NCBI GenBank assembly: GCA_017531795.1
Contig: JAFXKH010000053.1
Location: 1-55,105 of the forward strand
Source: Clostridia bacterium
GTDB taxonomy: Bacteria > Bacillota > Clostridia > Christensenellales > Pumilibacteraceae
Direction: 5' to 3'
Length of the DNA stretch: 55,105 bases
Part shown: one piece after another, positions 27,288 through 35,856 of the stretch
Position numbering within the stretch: position 1 is the first letter of the stretch
How the letters are laid out: every line of letters begins with the position of its first letter
Notes under the pieces: generated by a model
Told to the model about the DNA's origin: nothing
What the model saw: only the letters and a program-made list of their open reading frames with translations
Database searches by the model: none
Made by a program: the position numbers and the translations under genes

Positions 27288-27370
27288 GCGGTTGTGGCGG
27301 AATTGGCAGACGCGCAAGACTAAGGATCTTGTGGGCGACCGTGCAGGTTCAACTCCTGTCAACCGCACCA
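27288..27370 (+). tRNA. tRNA-Leu, anticodon AAG
   Basis: Class II tRNA, 83 nt including an encoded CCA. Acceptor arms GCGGTTG (27288-27294) and CAACCGC (27360-27366) pair fully. The D-arm has the usual AATTGGCAGA. The anticodon stem CAAGA/TCTTG encloses the loop CTAAGGA, so after the U33 position the anticodon is AAG. The variable arm is about 11 nt, and the T-arm is GCAGG-TTCAACT-CCTGT. It reads CUU, the leucine codon favoured by resident genes of this window. An A at position 34 of a leucine tRNA is uncommon in bacteria and suggests deamination to inosine or an unmodified A34. Confidence 0.95.
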
Positions 27371-27374
27371 GTTT

Positions 27375-27415
27375 AAGTCTAAATTGACCTTTGTGTTCAG
27401 TTTAGGCTTTTTATT
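27375..27415 (+). terminator. Terminator 1 after tRNA-Leu
   Basis: A 13-bp stem with some G-U pairs (27375-27387 with 27397-27409), followed by a T-rich tract TTTTATTTT. Starts 4 nt after the CCA. Confidence 0.75.
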
Positions 27416-27420
27416 TTATA

Positions 27421-27466
27421 TACGCTCTTGTGAAATGCTTTTCAAAGGGCGTATTTTTGCTTTTTT
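27421..27466 (+). terminator. Terminator 2 after tRNA-Leu
   Basis: A long hairpin: TACGCTCTT (27421-27429) pairs with AAGGGCGTA (27445-27453), and an inner TGAAA/TTTCA extends it past one bulged base. TTTTTGCTTTTTT follows. It is a second terminator in tandem, isolating the accessory segment from the tRNA. Confidence 0.75.
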
Positions 27467-27538
27467 AGCTTATAAAATACCGGAATTATAAAAAGCAAAT
27501 TTTAGTTCATTTTTATTTCGTTTTATGATGTAAAGGGA

Positions 27539-27566
27539 TTGACTTTTTTAGTATTATTGCTATACT
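27539..27566 (+). promoter_or_regulatory. Promoter of the ABC transporter gene
   Basis: TTGACT (27539-27544), a 16-nt spacer and TATACT (27561-27566). Transcription would begin near 27573, leaving an untranslated leader of about 245 nt before the ABC start. Confidence 0.65.
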
Positions 27567-27816
27567 ATATATGTCACATAAACTTAATAATCAGTGGTAA
27601 AGTTGTTTCTTTTTTACTTTAAAGGGATAATTATATCTTTATTTGCATTATAACTTTTGAATTTTGTAAAAGTGCAAATTCATGCAGTTAAAGCGTATAA
27701 ACGCTTTTCTAATCTGATTAAGTTTGTGTAACAACGATCGGAGTGTAATATTACAAAATCAATTTGAAGAAATATTACAATCAGAGGATTAGTAACTAAC
27801 ATATTTGGTGATATTC
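27567..27816 (+). other. Long AT-rich leader of the ABC transporter gene
   Basis: No convincing gene. A hairpin AAAGCGT/ACGCTTT with a 4-nt loop (27690-27707) is followed by only a short T run. A perfect 12-bp palindrome TGTAATATTACA lies at 27744-27755, and its right half recurs as AATATTACA at 27771-27779. These could be an operator or RNA structure controlling the transporter. A 9-codon frame at 27571-27600 has no ribosome-binding site. The 27467-27538 part upstream of the promoter holds nothing recognisable. Confidence 0.5.
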
Positions 27817-30426
27817 ATGATAAAAATAGTTAATTTAACAAAGACGTATAGATCTAAAAGAAGAAATAACGTAAAAGCATTAGATAATATCAATCTAACT
27901 TTACCTAATAATGGGTTGGTCTTTGTGTTAGGTAAATCAGGTTCTGGTAAATCTACTTTATTAAACTTAATAGGTGGACTGGATAGTATTACTGAAGGAA
28001 AGATAGTCGTAGATGGTAATAATATATCTAATTTTAAAGAAAAGGACTTCTATGATTATCGTAATACTCATACAGGATTTATATTTCAAGACTATCACTT
28101 AATAGATGAATTAACAGTTTATGATAATATCGTATTATCACTAAACTTAAGAAGAATAGAAGATAAAGGATTGGTAAGTAATGCCTTAAAGAAAGTAGAT
28201 TTAGAAGGATATGAAAATAGATATCCTGCAGAACTTTCTGGTGGGGAACGTCAAAGAGTGGCAATAGCTCGTGCTATTGTTAAAAATCCTAGAATAATAT
28301 TAGCTGATGAGCCTACAGGTAATTTAGATACTCAAACAGCTAAGGCAATTATAGAAATATTAAAAGAAATATCTAAAGTATGTCTTATTTTAATTGTTTC
28401 ACACAATATAAATGATGCGTACAAATATGGAGATAGAATAATTGAATTAGCAAAAGGAAAAATAATAAGTGATAAGTCAAAGAATCCAAGTTATATAGAT
28501 AATGTGGTATGTGAAGATAACATAATTTATTATCCTTATGATAAAGTATTAGATGATAATGATGTCAAAGTTATTAATTCAAATATGTCTAAAGATAATA
28601 AATTAGTAGTTGTTAAGGATAAGTATATTGAAACAAAAAAAATAGAAACTAAAAAACATAAAATTAAAATAGAAAAGAAAAATTTATCTATTTTAAAAGA
28701 ATTATCATTAAGTTTAAAGTTTTTAAAGAATAAAGTATTTAGTATATTCTTATCTAGTTTTATGGTATCTGCAATAATGCTTATATTAGCATTAGCATTA
28801 ACAATTGTTACGTTTGATGCTGGACAAATAATTTCTAATGAAATGGCTAAAATTAATGCGGATTCTGTATATATAGAAAAGGAAATGACTGATGAACAAA
28901 AAGATCAAAAATTGATTTTTCCTGATTGTGTTGTTGAAGTTGGCGATAGCGATTTAGAGGCTTTTAAAAATTCGGGATATACTGATGAAATTTATGAAGT
29001 ACTAAATTATACTATTCCGGTTAAATCTCATAATAACTTTGCGGGGCGTAAAACAAATAGATTATTTAATAATATATTCCTAAATGAGACACTAGGTACT
29101 ATAGTCGTTGATGAGGAGTTTTTGATAGATAAGTTTGGAAAGTTAGAATATACTTGTTTAAGCGATGAGATAAAGCCTGCTGGTGTATTTATAACAGATT
29201 ATGTTGCAGATTCTATTTTAATAAATAATTCATCCTATATTGGAAAAACATATGATGATATAATAGGTGATTACTATTATAACAAGAGTAATACGATAAG
29301 CGGTTATATAAACGGAATTATAAATACAGGGTATAAAGAAAAACATAAAGAATTACTAAATGGATTAAAAGACCTTTCTTCATTTAACAAAACTGAATTA
29401 AGTGAATATGAAGGATATATAGAATTTAATAAAGATATATATTCATCGTTGGGTTTTGATTTTTCGTTAAATCCAAAATTTAAAGAAGACTTTGTTAATA
29501 ATGCTGTCTTAGAAATTGCTTATCATCATAAAGTTTATATTGATGGTAATATGCTTGATACAACAAGTTCCACTTATGCTTATATTGATTCTAAAGTTAA
29601 TAAATTTCCAGTTATGAATGGAAATGAAATATATATGAATTATGAAAAGTATAATAAAGTGTTTAACACTAATTATACTACGGCAACATTAAAAACATTT
29701 GTCCCTCACACAGCAACTATAAATACTTATAGATATTATGATTATAAAAATGAAGAAGTATTATCTTCAATTGAAGTTAAAATAGTTGCCATTAAAAGTG
29801 GCATGTCCTCGACCTTCTATTGTGGAAAAGAAGTACAAAAGGAACTATTAGAAAAGAGTTTATTTGTTACAGGATATTATTTTGATAGTGATAAAAATAT
29901 TAATGCTGTGATTGATGTGGCTAATAGTTTAAACTATCAACAAAAAATGTTGGTTGTTGAAGCTATTTATACAATGACTAAAGCAGTAGATGTATTTATT
30001 CCAATTTTTCAATTAATTGCGATTGTATTATGTGGTGGAATTATATTTATATTAGTTAACTTTAGTACTAAGATGATAAAAGATAAGATGCATGATATAG
30101 GTATTTTAAAAGCTTTAGGCGCTCAAAACAAATCTATTGGAATAGTGTTTGGTATTCAGATTGTACTAATAGCTTTAGTCACTATGTTAATGTCAACATT
30201 AGGTTATTATTTCTTTATTGATTTAGCTAATGATGTATTAATCGGGTCATTAAAAGTATTGGCAGAATCACATATAATGTTAGATTTAGATTTTTTAACA
30301 TTTAAATTTATAGTTGTAGGATTTAATATTATTTTAATTGTTTTATTAAGTGTAATTTCATTGATTATTCCAATGGTAAAGATAAAGAATATTAAACCTG
30401 TTAAAATTATTAAAGCTAAAGAATAA
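27817..30426 (+). CDS. MacB/FtsX-type ABC transporter, ATPase fused to permease
   Basis: 869 residues. The N-terminal ATPase has Walker A GKSGSGKST (about residue 39), signature LSGGERQRVAIA, Walker B IILADEPTG and the H-loop IVSHN. Then one membrane helix (about 310-335), a large extracytoplasmic domain, and three C-terminal helices typical of FtsX/MacB permeases. Such fused proteins occur in Gram-positive peptide export and resistance. No precursor peptide, regulator or partner gene is adjacent, so the substrate is unknown. ATG 27817 is preceded by GGTGAT. Base composition and codons (TTA, AGA, ATA; GAT-GTN) differ sharply from all neighbours, so it was probably acquired by transfer. Confidence 0.88.
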   Translation: MIKIVNLTKTYRSKRRNNVKALDNINLTLPNNGLVFVLGKSGSGKSTLLNLIGGLDSITEGKIVVDGNNISNFKEKDFYDYRNTHTGFIFQDYHLIDELTVYDNIVLSLNLRRIEDKGLVSNALKKVDLEGYENRYPAELSGGERQRVAIARAIVKNPRIILADEPTGNLDTQTAKAIIEILKEISKVCLILIVSHNINDAYKYGDRIIELAKGKIISDKSKNPSYIDNVVCEDNIIYYPYDKVLDDNDVKVINSNMSKDNKLVVVKDKYIETKKIETKKHKIKIEKKNLSILKELSLSLKFLKNKVFSIFLSSFMVSAIMLILALALTIVTFDAGQIISNEMAKINADSVYIEKEMTDEQKDQKLIFPDCVVEVGDSDLEAFKNSGYTDEIYEVLNYTIPVKSHNNFAGRKTNRLFNNIFLNETLGTIVVDEEFLIDKFGKLEYTCLSDEIKPAGVFITDYVADSILINNSSYIGKTYDDIIGDYYYNKSNTISGYINGIINTGYKEKHKELLNGLKDLSSFNKTELSEYEGYIEFNKDIYSSLGFDFSLNPKFKEDFVNNAVLEIAYHHKVYIDGNMLDTTSSTYAYIDSKVNKFPVMNGNEIYMNYEKYNKVFNTNYTTATLKTFVPHTATINTYRYYDYKNEEVLSSIEVKIVAIKSGMSSTFYCGKEVQKELLEKSLFVTGYYFDSDKNINAVIDVANSLNYQQKMLVVEAIYTMTKAVDVFIPIFQLIAIVLCGGIIFILVNFSTKMIKDKMHDIGILKALGAQNKSIGIVFGIQIVLIALVTMLMSTLGYYFFIDLANDVLIGSLKVLAESHIMLDLDFLTFKFIVVGFNIILIVLLSVISLIIPMVKIKNIKPVKIIKAKE

Positions 30427-30583
30427 CAACAATACGATACGCTTTGATAAAATTTTGGTAATTTCATAAAAACAAATAAAAAAAGTTAAATATTTTTCTA
30501 AAATACTTAACTCGAAAGTTTATAAACTTTTTAACAAATTAGTGTTGTTATATAGAAATTCCAAATGGCAAAAGCAAAATTAT

Positions 30584-30614
30584 AGGGTGGGGCTTGATGT
30601 CCTGCCCTTAATTT
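30584..30614 (+). terminator. Terminator-like hairpin
   Basis: AGGGTGGG (30584-30591) pairs with CCTGCCCT (30601-30608), with two G-U pairs and a 9-nt loop, followed by TAATTTTT. Confidence 0.5.
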
Positions 30615-30628
30615 TTGCAAAGGAAAAT

Positions 30629-30657
30629 GAGCGTAAAATATTACGCTCGTTTTTTTT
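30629..30657 (+). terminator. Intrinsic terminator closing the ABC segment
   Basis: GAGCGTAA (30629-30636) pairs perfectly with TTACGCTC (30641-30648) around AATA, followed by GTTTTTTTT. Strong plus-strand terminator. Confidence 0.85.
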
Positions 30658-30728
30658 ATAACTCAAAATGTATATTAACATAATAAGCGATGAGTATTAT
30701 TTTATAAAAAGATAAATAATAAACTCGT

Positions 30729-31400
30729 ATGATAAGGCTGTGGCACAGATTCAAAAGTATAAGTCCTCGCAAGAAAGCAAGATTATTTTCGACAATCACA
30801 ATGATATATAATTTCGTCAGCGGAGGACTTAAAATCTTTTTCGGGCTTATTTCGTCCTATTTTTTCGCTGTAATTTCAGGCGCATACGTACTGTGTATCG
30901 GTATGGGTAAAAGAATATATTTTCATGGTCGGGCAAAGAGCGGTGGAGTATTGCGAAAAGAAATCAAGTATTACAGACAAATAGGGATAATAATTTTTAC
31001 GGGCGCAATATGTTATATTATCGCAATGCTACGCTACGTATCCTTTTTGGAAGAATTAAAACGCTATGACGTATTGACATCAATCGCCTTATGCGTAATT
31101 TCGTTCGTGGAAATTACTTTGGCGGTATCAGGCATTATCCGAGCGAGAAAAGATAAAGATTTGCTTATGGAAGGATTGAAATTCATCAACGTAATAACTT
31201 CTCTTGTCGCATTAATAACGACTGAGGCTGTATTACTCACGTGGTTAAGAATAGGAAACGCTTCGTACGTCAACGGCGCGTCAGGGATATTAATCGGTCT
31301 TGTCTCGGCAGGAATAGGAGTGACTCTATTCACAAAAGCTAATTACTTAGACAAAAAGTTTGCGCCAAAAATAATTTACGCAAGTAATCATAAGAAATGA
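30729..31400 (+). CDS. Multi-pass membrane protein of unknown function
   Basis: 223 residues with about five hydrophobic helices (roughly 30-60, 83-103, 115-140, 150-170 and 185-205) and a basic N-terminus (RFKSISPRKKAR). No recognised motif. The ATG at 30729 lacks a clear Shine-Dalgarno. A later ATG at about residue 25 (MIYNFVSGG) is an alternative. Codon use (TAC-GTA, AAC-GTA) is resident-like, so it is not part of the acquired ABC segment. Ends just before the promoter of the aminotransferase gene. Confidence 0.7.
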   Translation: MIRLWHRFKSISPRKKARLFSTITMIYNFVSGGLKIFFGLISSYFFAVISGAYVLCIGMGKRIYFHGRAKSGGVLRKEIKYYRQIGIIIFTGAICYIIAMLRYVSFLEELKRYDVLTSIALCVISFVEITLAVSGIIRARKDKDLLMEGLKFINVITSLVALITTEAVLLTWLRIGNASYVNGASGILIGLVSAGIGVTLFTKANYLDKKFAPKIIYASNHKK

Positions 31401-31421
31401 TTGGTATACTTTTATATTTCC

Positions 31422-31450
31422 TTGACTTTTTATGCCCATATTTGTATAAT
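31422..31450 (+). promoter_or_regulatory. Promoter of the aminotransferase-tyrS transcript
   Basis: TTGACT (31422-31427), a 17-nt spacer and a perfect TATAAT (31445-31450), 31 nt upstream of the ATG at 31482. Close to consensus. Confidence 0.8.
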
Positions 31451-31481
31451 ATTCTTTAGAATTAATGTCCAAGGAATAGAT

Positions 31482-32684
31482 ATGAATTATAATTACGCAT
31501 CAAGAATGGCTAATCTTAACGGTACTGCAACCCGAGAGATTTTTAAGTTGCTTGGAAACCCTGAAATTATAAGCTTTGCCGGCGGAAATCCTGCGATTGA
31601 GTGTTTGCCTGCCCAAAGAGTAAAAGAAATTACGGCAGATATTACTTCTTCGCCGTCTTTTCCACGTGTGTTGCAATACGGCTTGACTCCCGGCTTTCCC
31701 GAATTCAGAGAAATGCTCACAGAATACGTAAAAACTGTGGGTATTACTGACGCCAAGACGGAAAACGTTCTCGTAATAAGCGGTGGTCAGCAGGGAATCG
31801 ATCTTGCGCTGAAAACTTTTATCAATCCCGGCGACGTTATACTCGTAGAAAATCCGACCTATCTTGCTTTCCTTCAAATTGCAAACTCTTATGAGGCCGT
31901 TTGTAAGGGCGTAAATGCAGATGACGATGGGCTTGATTTGGCTGATCTTGAAGAAAAGATTATACGCTATAATCCCAAAATACTTTATTGTGTTCCTACG
32001 TTCTCCAACCCTACGGGTAAGACGTATACTGCTGAACGCAGAAAAAAGATTGCCGAAATTACGGCAAAATACGGCGTAATAGTTATTGAAGACGATCCTT
32101 ATAGCAAACTTCGTTTCAAAGGTGATTACGTGCCGTCAATGAAGAGTATGGATGAAGCGGGTAACGTGATTTTTGTTTCTTCTTTCTCGAAAATCATATC
32201 GCCCGGCAATAGAACGGGAGTTGCTTGCGCCACCCCTGAACTTATAAGAAAAATGGAGATATGTAAGCAAGGCACAGACTTACATACGCCTAATCTTTCA
32301 CAAATGATAACTTATGAGTATTTGAAGCGCGGTTACTTAGAGCCCGATCTTAAAAAGGCGGTAAAAATTTACGGCGAAAAGAAGGCGTGTATGAGTGACG
32401 CTATTGCAAAATATATGCCCAAAGAGTTTGAGTGTACCGATCCTGACGGCGGTCTCTTTATATGGGGAAAGTTCCCGAAAGGTATCGACGTACTGAAAAT
32501 ATTCCCCGAAGCAATTGAGAAAAAGGTTGCGTATATTCAGGGAAGTGTGTTCTTCGCAGAGCCCGAAGGTACTGAAAACTATATTAGATTTAATTATTCT
32601 TACGCAAATGCAGAACAAATTGATACGGGAATTAAACGTCTAGGCGAGTTGTTCGGCGAAAAACTTATGAATCTTAATAAATAA
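31482..32684 (+). CDS. PLP-dependent aminotransferase, class I/II (LysN-like)
   Basis: 400 residues. FAGGNPAIECLP near the N-terminus, VPTFSNPTGKTY before the PLP-Asp region, and SSFSKIISPGNRTG containing the PLP-binding Lys are typical of the MocR-like/2-aminoadipate aminotransferase subgroup without the DNA-binding domain. Substrate not determinable; aromatic, branched-chain or 2-aminoadipate donors are all possible. ATG 31482 has AAGGAA upstream and lies after the promoter. The longer upstream frame would run through the promoter and is rejected. tyrS follows after 31 bp. Confidence 0.88.
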   Translation: MNYNYASRMANLNGTATREIFKLLGNPEIISFAGGNPAIECLPAQRVKEITADITSSPSFPRVLQYGLTPGFPEFREMLTEYVKTVGITDAKTENVLVISGGQQGIDLALKTFINPGDVILVENPTYLAFLQIANSYEAVCKGVNADDDGLDLADLEEKIIRYNPKILYCVPTFSNPTGKTYTAERRKKIAEITAKYGVIVIEDDPYSKLRFKGDYVPSMKSMDEAGNVIFVSSFSKIISPGNRTGVACATPELIRKMEICKQGTDLHTPNLSQMITYEYLKRGYLEPDLKKAVKIYGEKKACMSDAIAKYMPKEFECTDPDGGLFIWGKFPKGIDVLKIFPEAIEKKVAYIQGSVFFAEPEGTENYIRFNYSYANAEQIDTGIKRLGELFGEKLMNLNK

Positions 32685-32715
32685 AAAATATCAATTTAAA
32701 TTTGGAGAAAATATT

Positions 32716-33930
32716 ATGAAAAATGCGCTTGACGTTCTCCGTGAACGCGGTTTCGTAGGGCAAACTGTTTATGAAGACGATTTATACGAATTACTTAGCA
32801 AAGGTGAGTCTATACCTTTTTACGTAGGTTTTGATCCGACTGCAGACTCACTTCATATCGGACATTATATCCCTATTATGGCAATGGCGCACATGCAAAG
32901 AGCAGGTCACAAACCAATCGCTCTCGTTGGCGGTGGTACGGGTATGATCGGAGATCCTTCTGGAAGATCTGATCTTCGCAGTATGCTTACCAAAGAGCAA
33001 ATAGAGCATAACGTAGATTGCATTAAAGGACAAATGGAGAGATTTTTGTCCTTTGAAGGCGAAAACGGCGCAATTATCGTAAATAACGCAGACTGGCTAC
33101 TCAACCTTAATTACGTTGATTTCCTTAGAGATATAGGCGTATATTTTTCTGTAAACAAAATGCTTACCGCTGAGTGCTTCAAAATGCGTATGGAGAAAGG
33201 GCTTTCTTTCCTTGAATTTAACTATATGCTTATGCAGGCGTACGACTTCCTTATGCTTAACGAGAAATATAACGTTCGTCTTGAAATGGGCGGTAACGAC
33301 CAATGGAGCAATATCCTTGCCGGCGCCGATCTTATCAGAAGAAAAAAGCGAGTTGACGCGTTTGCAATTACTTGTCCGTTGCTTTTGAACTCAGAAGGCA
33401 AAAAAATGGGTAAAACGGCAAAGGGCGCGTTATGGCTGTCCGCTGATAGAACTACGCCTTATGAGTTTTATCAATATTTCCGTAACGTTGAAGACGTAAA
33501 AGTTGAGGAGTGTTTAAGACTTCTTACCTTTATGCCGTTGGACGAGATTTACGAACTTACCAAATATAAAGATGAACGTATGAATGTTGCAAAAGAACGT
33601 CTTGCTTATGAAGTTACCAAACTCGTTCACGGCGAGGTAGAAGCGGAAAAGGCTCGTTCGCAGGCAAAAGCGGCGTTTGGCGGTAATATGGAAGATATGC
33701 CCGAAGTGGAAATGCAGGGTAATTCCGACACCACTATAATAGACGTACTCGTTTGCGCAGGCGCAGCAAAGAGCAAGGGCGAAGCGAGAAGACTTATTGA
33801 GGGCGGTGGCGTAAAAGTTGGCGAAGATAAGGTCAGCGACGTATTCGCAACAGTAGGCGCATTTACGACGGAAAAAGAATTCGTTCTTCATAAAGGCAAG
33901 AAATTCCACGTTAAAGTCGTACTTAAATGA
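32716..33930 (+). CDS. tyrS: Tyrosyl-tRNA synthetase
   Basis: Charges tRNA-Tyr. Class I motifs: the HIGH-type signature is LHIGHY (about residues 46-51), GGNDQWSNI binds tyrosine, and the KMSKS loop is KMGKT. A C-terminal S4-like RNA-binding domain is seen in SKGEARRLIEGGGVKVGEDKV. At 404 residues the length is normal. No T-box leader is present: only 31 bp separate it from the aminotransferase gene, so it is probably transcribed from the promoter at 31422. It overlaps yigZ by 4 bp. Confidence 0.96.
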   Translation: MKNALDVLRERGFVGQTVYEDDLYELLSKGESIPFYVGFDPTADSLHIGHYIPIMAMAHMQRAGHKPIALVGGGTGMIGDPSGRSDLRSMLTKEQIEHNVDCIKGQMERFLSFEGENGAIIVNNADWLLNLNYVDFLRDIGVYFSVNKMLTAECFKMRMEKGLSFLEFNYMLMQAYDFLMLNEKYNVRLEMGGNDQWSNILAGADLIRRKKRVDAFAITCPLLLNSEGKKMGKTAKGALWLSADRTTPYEFYQYFRNVEDVKVEECLRLLTFMPLDEIYELTKYKDERMNVAKERLAYEVTKLVHGEVEAEKARSQAKAAFGGNMEDMPEVEMQGNSDTTIIDVLVCAGAAKSKGEARRLIEGGGVKVGEDKVSDVFATVGAFTTEKEFVLHKGKKFHVKVVLK

Positions 33931-34538
33931 ACTCCTACGTATCCTTAAAAGATGCCACGGCTGAAATAGTTGTATTGCGCTCTCGCTTTATTTCTTATCT
34001 TTATCATATTGAGAGTGAAGAGCAGGCTTCTGCAATTCTCGCCGATTTGCGCAAGAAACATTATGACGCCACTCACGTTTGTTACGCTTACGTTGCGGAC
34101 GTGCAAGGTAACGTCTCAAAATCTTCTGATGACGGAGAGCCTTCTTCTACGGCAGGTGCGCCGATATTGTCAGCGATAAACGGCGGTTCATACAGACAAG
34201 TTTTGATTGCCGTAGTCAGATATTTTGGCGGTACTAAACTCGGTGTGGGCGGACTTGTAAAAACTTATACAGATTCGGCTAATGCGGTAATAAACATTGC
34301 AGAAAAAATAACCTATACTCTGAGCGACGTATATTCTGCTCAGGCAGATTATAACACTTATTCAAAAATTTCCAACGCCGTACTTCGGGGCGGTGGAAAG
34401 ATAACAGACGTTGAATATTACGATAAAGTTCGCTTTTCGGTAATATATCCCGAAGATAAATCCATTATTGAACTGATAAACCTAACGGGTGGAAAAATAG
34501 ACTTTATAAATCAAGGCAAACGATATGAAATATATTGA
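33927..34538 (+). CDS. YigZ/IMPACT family protein
   Basis: 203 residues. The UPF0029/IMPACT N-terminal domain is recognised by RSRFISYLY, HYDATHVCYAY, DDGEPSSTAG and VVRYFGGTKLGVGGLVKTY, followed by a small C-terminal ferredoxin-like domain. Relatives affect translation or proline metabolism, but the bacterial role is unproved. ATGA overlap with tyrS suggests one transcript. Confidence 0.93.
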   Translation: MNSYVSLKDATAEIVVLRSRFISYLYHIESEEQASAILADLRKKHYDATHVCYAYVADVQGNVSKSSDDGEPSSTAGAPILSAINGGSYRQVLIAVVRYFGGTKLGVGGLVKTYTDSANAVINIAEKITYTLSDVYSAQADYNTYSKISNAVLRGGGKITDVEYYDKVRFSVIYPEDKSIIELINLTGGKIDFINQGKRYEIY

Positions 34539-34577
34539 GTTTGATGATTGTAAACTATTTCCATATAAGGAGTTTTT

Positions 34578-35855
34578 ATGAAAAAGGAAACAAAATGCCT
34601 TCGCGCAGGTTATGAGCCGGGAAACGGTGAACCCAGACAAATCCCTATAATTCAAAGTACGACTTTCAGATATAACACGAGTGATGATATGGGCGCGCTT
34701 TTCGATCTGGAAAAATCGGGATATTTTTATACCAGACTGCAAAACCCCACTAATGATATGGTTGCGGCAAGAATTGCAGAACTTGAAGGCGGAGTGGCAG
34801 GTATGCTTACCTCTTCGGGACAGGCTGCAAACTTCTTTGCAATCTTTAATATTTGTACGGCAGGAGATCATTTCATTTCCACAGCATCAATTTACGGCGG
34901 TACTTTCAATCTTTTCGCAGTTACGATGAAAAAAATGGGAATTGAGTGCACGTTTGTTGATCAGGATGCAAGCGAAGAAGAAATTAACTCGGCTTTCAGA
35001 GAAAATACCAAGTGTCTTTTTGGCGAAACTATTTCAAATCCCGGCGTAAGAGTGCTTGATATTGAAAAGTTCGCTAAAATCGCTCACTCGCACGGCGTTC
35101 CGCTTATTATTGATAATACCTTCCCGACGCCTATAAACTGTCGTCCTATTGAATGGGGTTGTGATATCGTTACTCACTCCACTACTAAGTATCTTGACGG
35201 TCACGGCGTTCAGACGGGTGGATGTATCGTTGACAGCGGTAATTTTGATTTCTCGGCTTACGGTGATAAATTCCCCGGTCTTAATACGCCTGACGACTCA
35301 TATCACGGCATTATTTATACGCAGAAGTTCGGAAAAATGGCGTATATTACGAAGGCGACGTCACAACTTATGCGTGACCTTGGTTGTACGCAAGCGCCTC
35401 AAAATGCGTTCTACCTTTCTCTTGGTGTAGAAACGCTACATCTCCGTATGCCCAGACATTGTGAAAACGCGCTCAAAGTTGCGGAATTCCTTTCTTCCCG
35501 TGATGAAATAGAGTGGGTGAATTATCCCGGTCTAAAAACGAATAAATACTACGATCTTGCTAAAAAGTATTATCCCGATGGTACTTGCGGTGTGCTTTGT
35601 TTTGGACTCAAAGGCGGTAGACAGCAGTCTATAAAGTTTATGGATAGCCTTAAACTCGTAAGAATTTATACTCACGTAGCAGATTCGCAGTCTTGTATGC
35701 TTCATCCGGCAAGCCATACTCACCGACAACTTTCCGAGCAACAACTTAAAGATGCAGGCATAGATCCTTCGCTCATTAGATTCTCAGTGGGAACGGAAGC
35801 GATTGAAGATATTATCGAGGACTTAACTCAGGCTCTTGAAGCAATTAAGCAATAA
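34578..35855 (+). CDS. metY: O-acetylhomoserine sulfhydrylase
   Basis: PLP enzyme of the Cys/Met metabolism family. It forms homocysteine from O-acetylhomoserine and sulfide. It begins with the family's ETKCLRAGYEPGNGEPR, and has QSTTFRY, SSGQAANFFAI, DNTFPTPINCRPIEWGCDIV and the PLP-Lys in HSTTKYLDGHG. At 425 residues it matches MetY rather than the shorter cystathionine gamma-lyases. AAGGAG precedes the ATG. The malic enzyme gene starts 1 bp after its stop. Confidence 0.93.
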   Translation: MKKETKCLRAGYEPGNGEPRQIPIIQSTTFRYNTSDDMGALFDLEKSGYFYTRLQNPTNDMVAARIAELEGGVAGMLTSSGQAANFFAIFNICTAGDHFISTASIYGGTFNLFAVTMKKMGIECTFVDQDASEEEINSAFRENTKCLFGETISNPGVRVLDIEKFAKIAHSHGVPLIIDNTFPTPINCRPIEWGCDIVTHSTTKYLDGHGVQTGGCIVDSGNFDFSAYGDKFPGLNTPDDSYHGIIYTQKFGKMAYITKATSQLMRDLGCTQAPQNAFYLSLGVETLHLRMPRHCENALKVAEFLSSRDEIEWVNYPGLKTNKYYDLAKKYYPDGTCGVLCFGLKGGRQQSIKFMDSLKLVRIYTHVADSQSCMLHPASHTHRQLSEQQLKDAGIDPSLIRFSVGTEAIEDIIEDLTQALEAIKQ

Positions 35856-35856
35856 A

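Larger units (their letters stand above)
30427..30728. other. Gene-free spacer with several hairpins after the ABC gene
   Basis: No gene seen. Structures in order: a hairpin 30484-30512 (AGTTAA/TTAACT and TATTTT/AAAATA, one mismatch, 3-nt loop), a perfect 16-bp palindrome AAAGTTTATAAACTTT at 30515-30530, then two terminator-like hairpins listed separately. From about 30660 the AT-rich run likely contains the start region of the next gene, but no clear promoter was found. Confidence 0.6.

Noticed and set aside
26979..27368. Minus-strand frame beginning MRLTGVEPARSPTRS
   Set aside because: This is the well-known false translation of the antisense of a class II tRNA plus its flank; it overlies tRNA-Leu and the amidohydrolase-like gene.
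27571..27600. Nine-codon frame (MSHKLNNQW) as an attenuator leader peptide of the ABC gene
   Set aside because: Its ATG falls at the predicted transcription start, with no Shine-Dalgarno and no run of regulatory codons.
27288..30728. tRNA-Leu as an integration site with a duplicated tRNA end
   Set aside because: No repeat of the tRNA 3' segment was found to the right of the ABC gene, and no integrase is present.
32685..32715. T-box riboswitch before tyrS
   Set aside because: Only 31 bp separate tyrS from the upstream gene, too short for a T-box, and no specifier or T-box sequence was seen.
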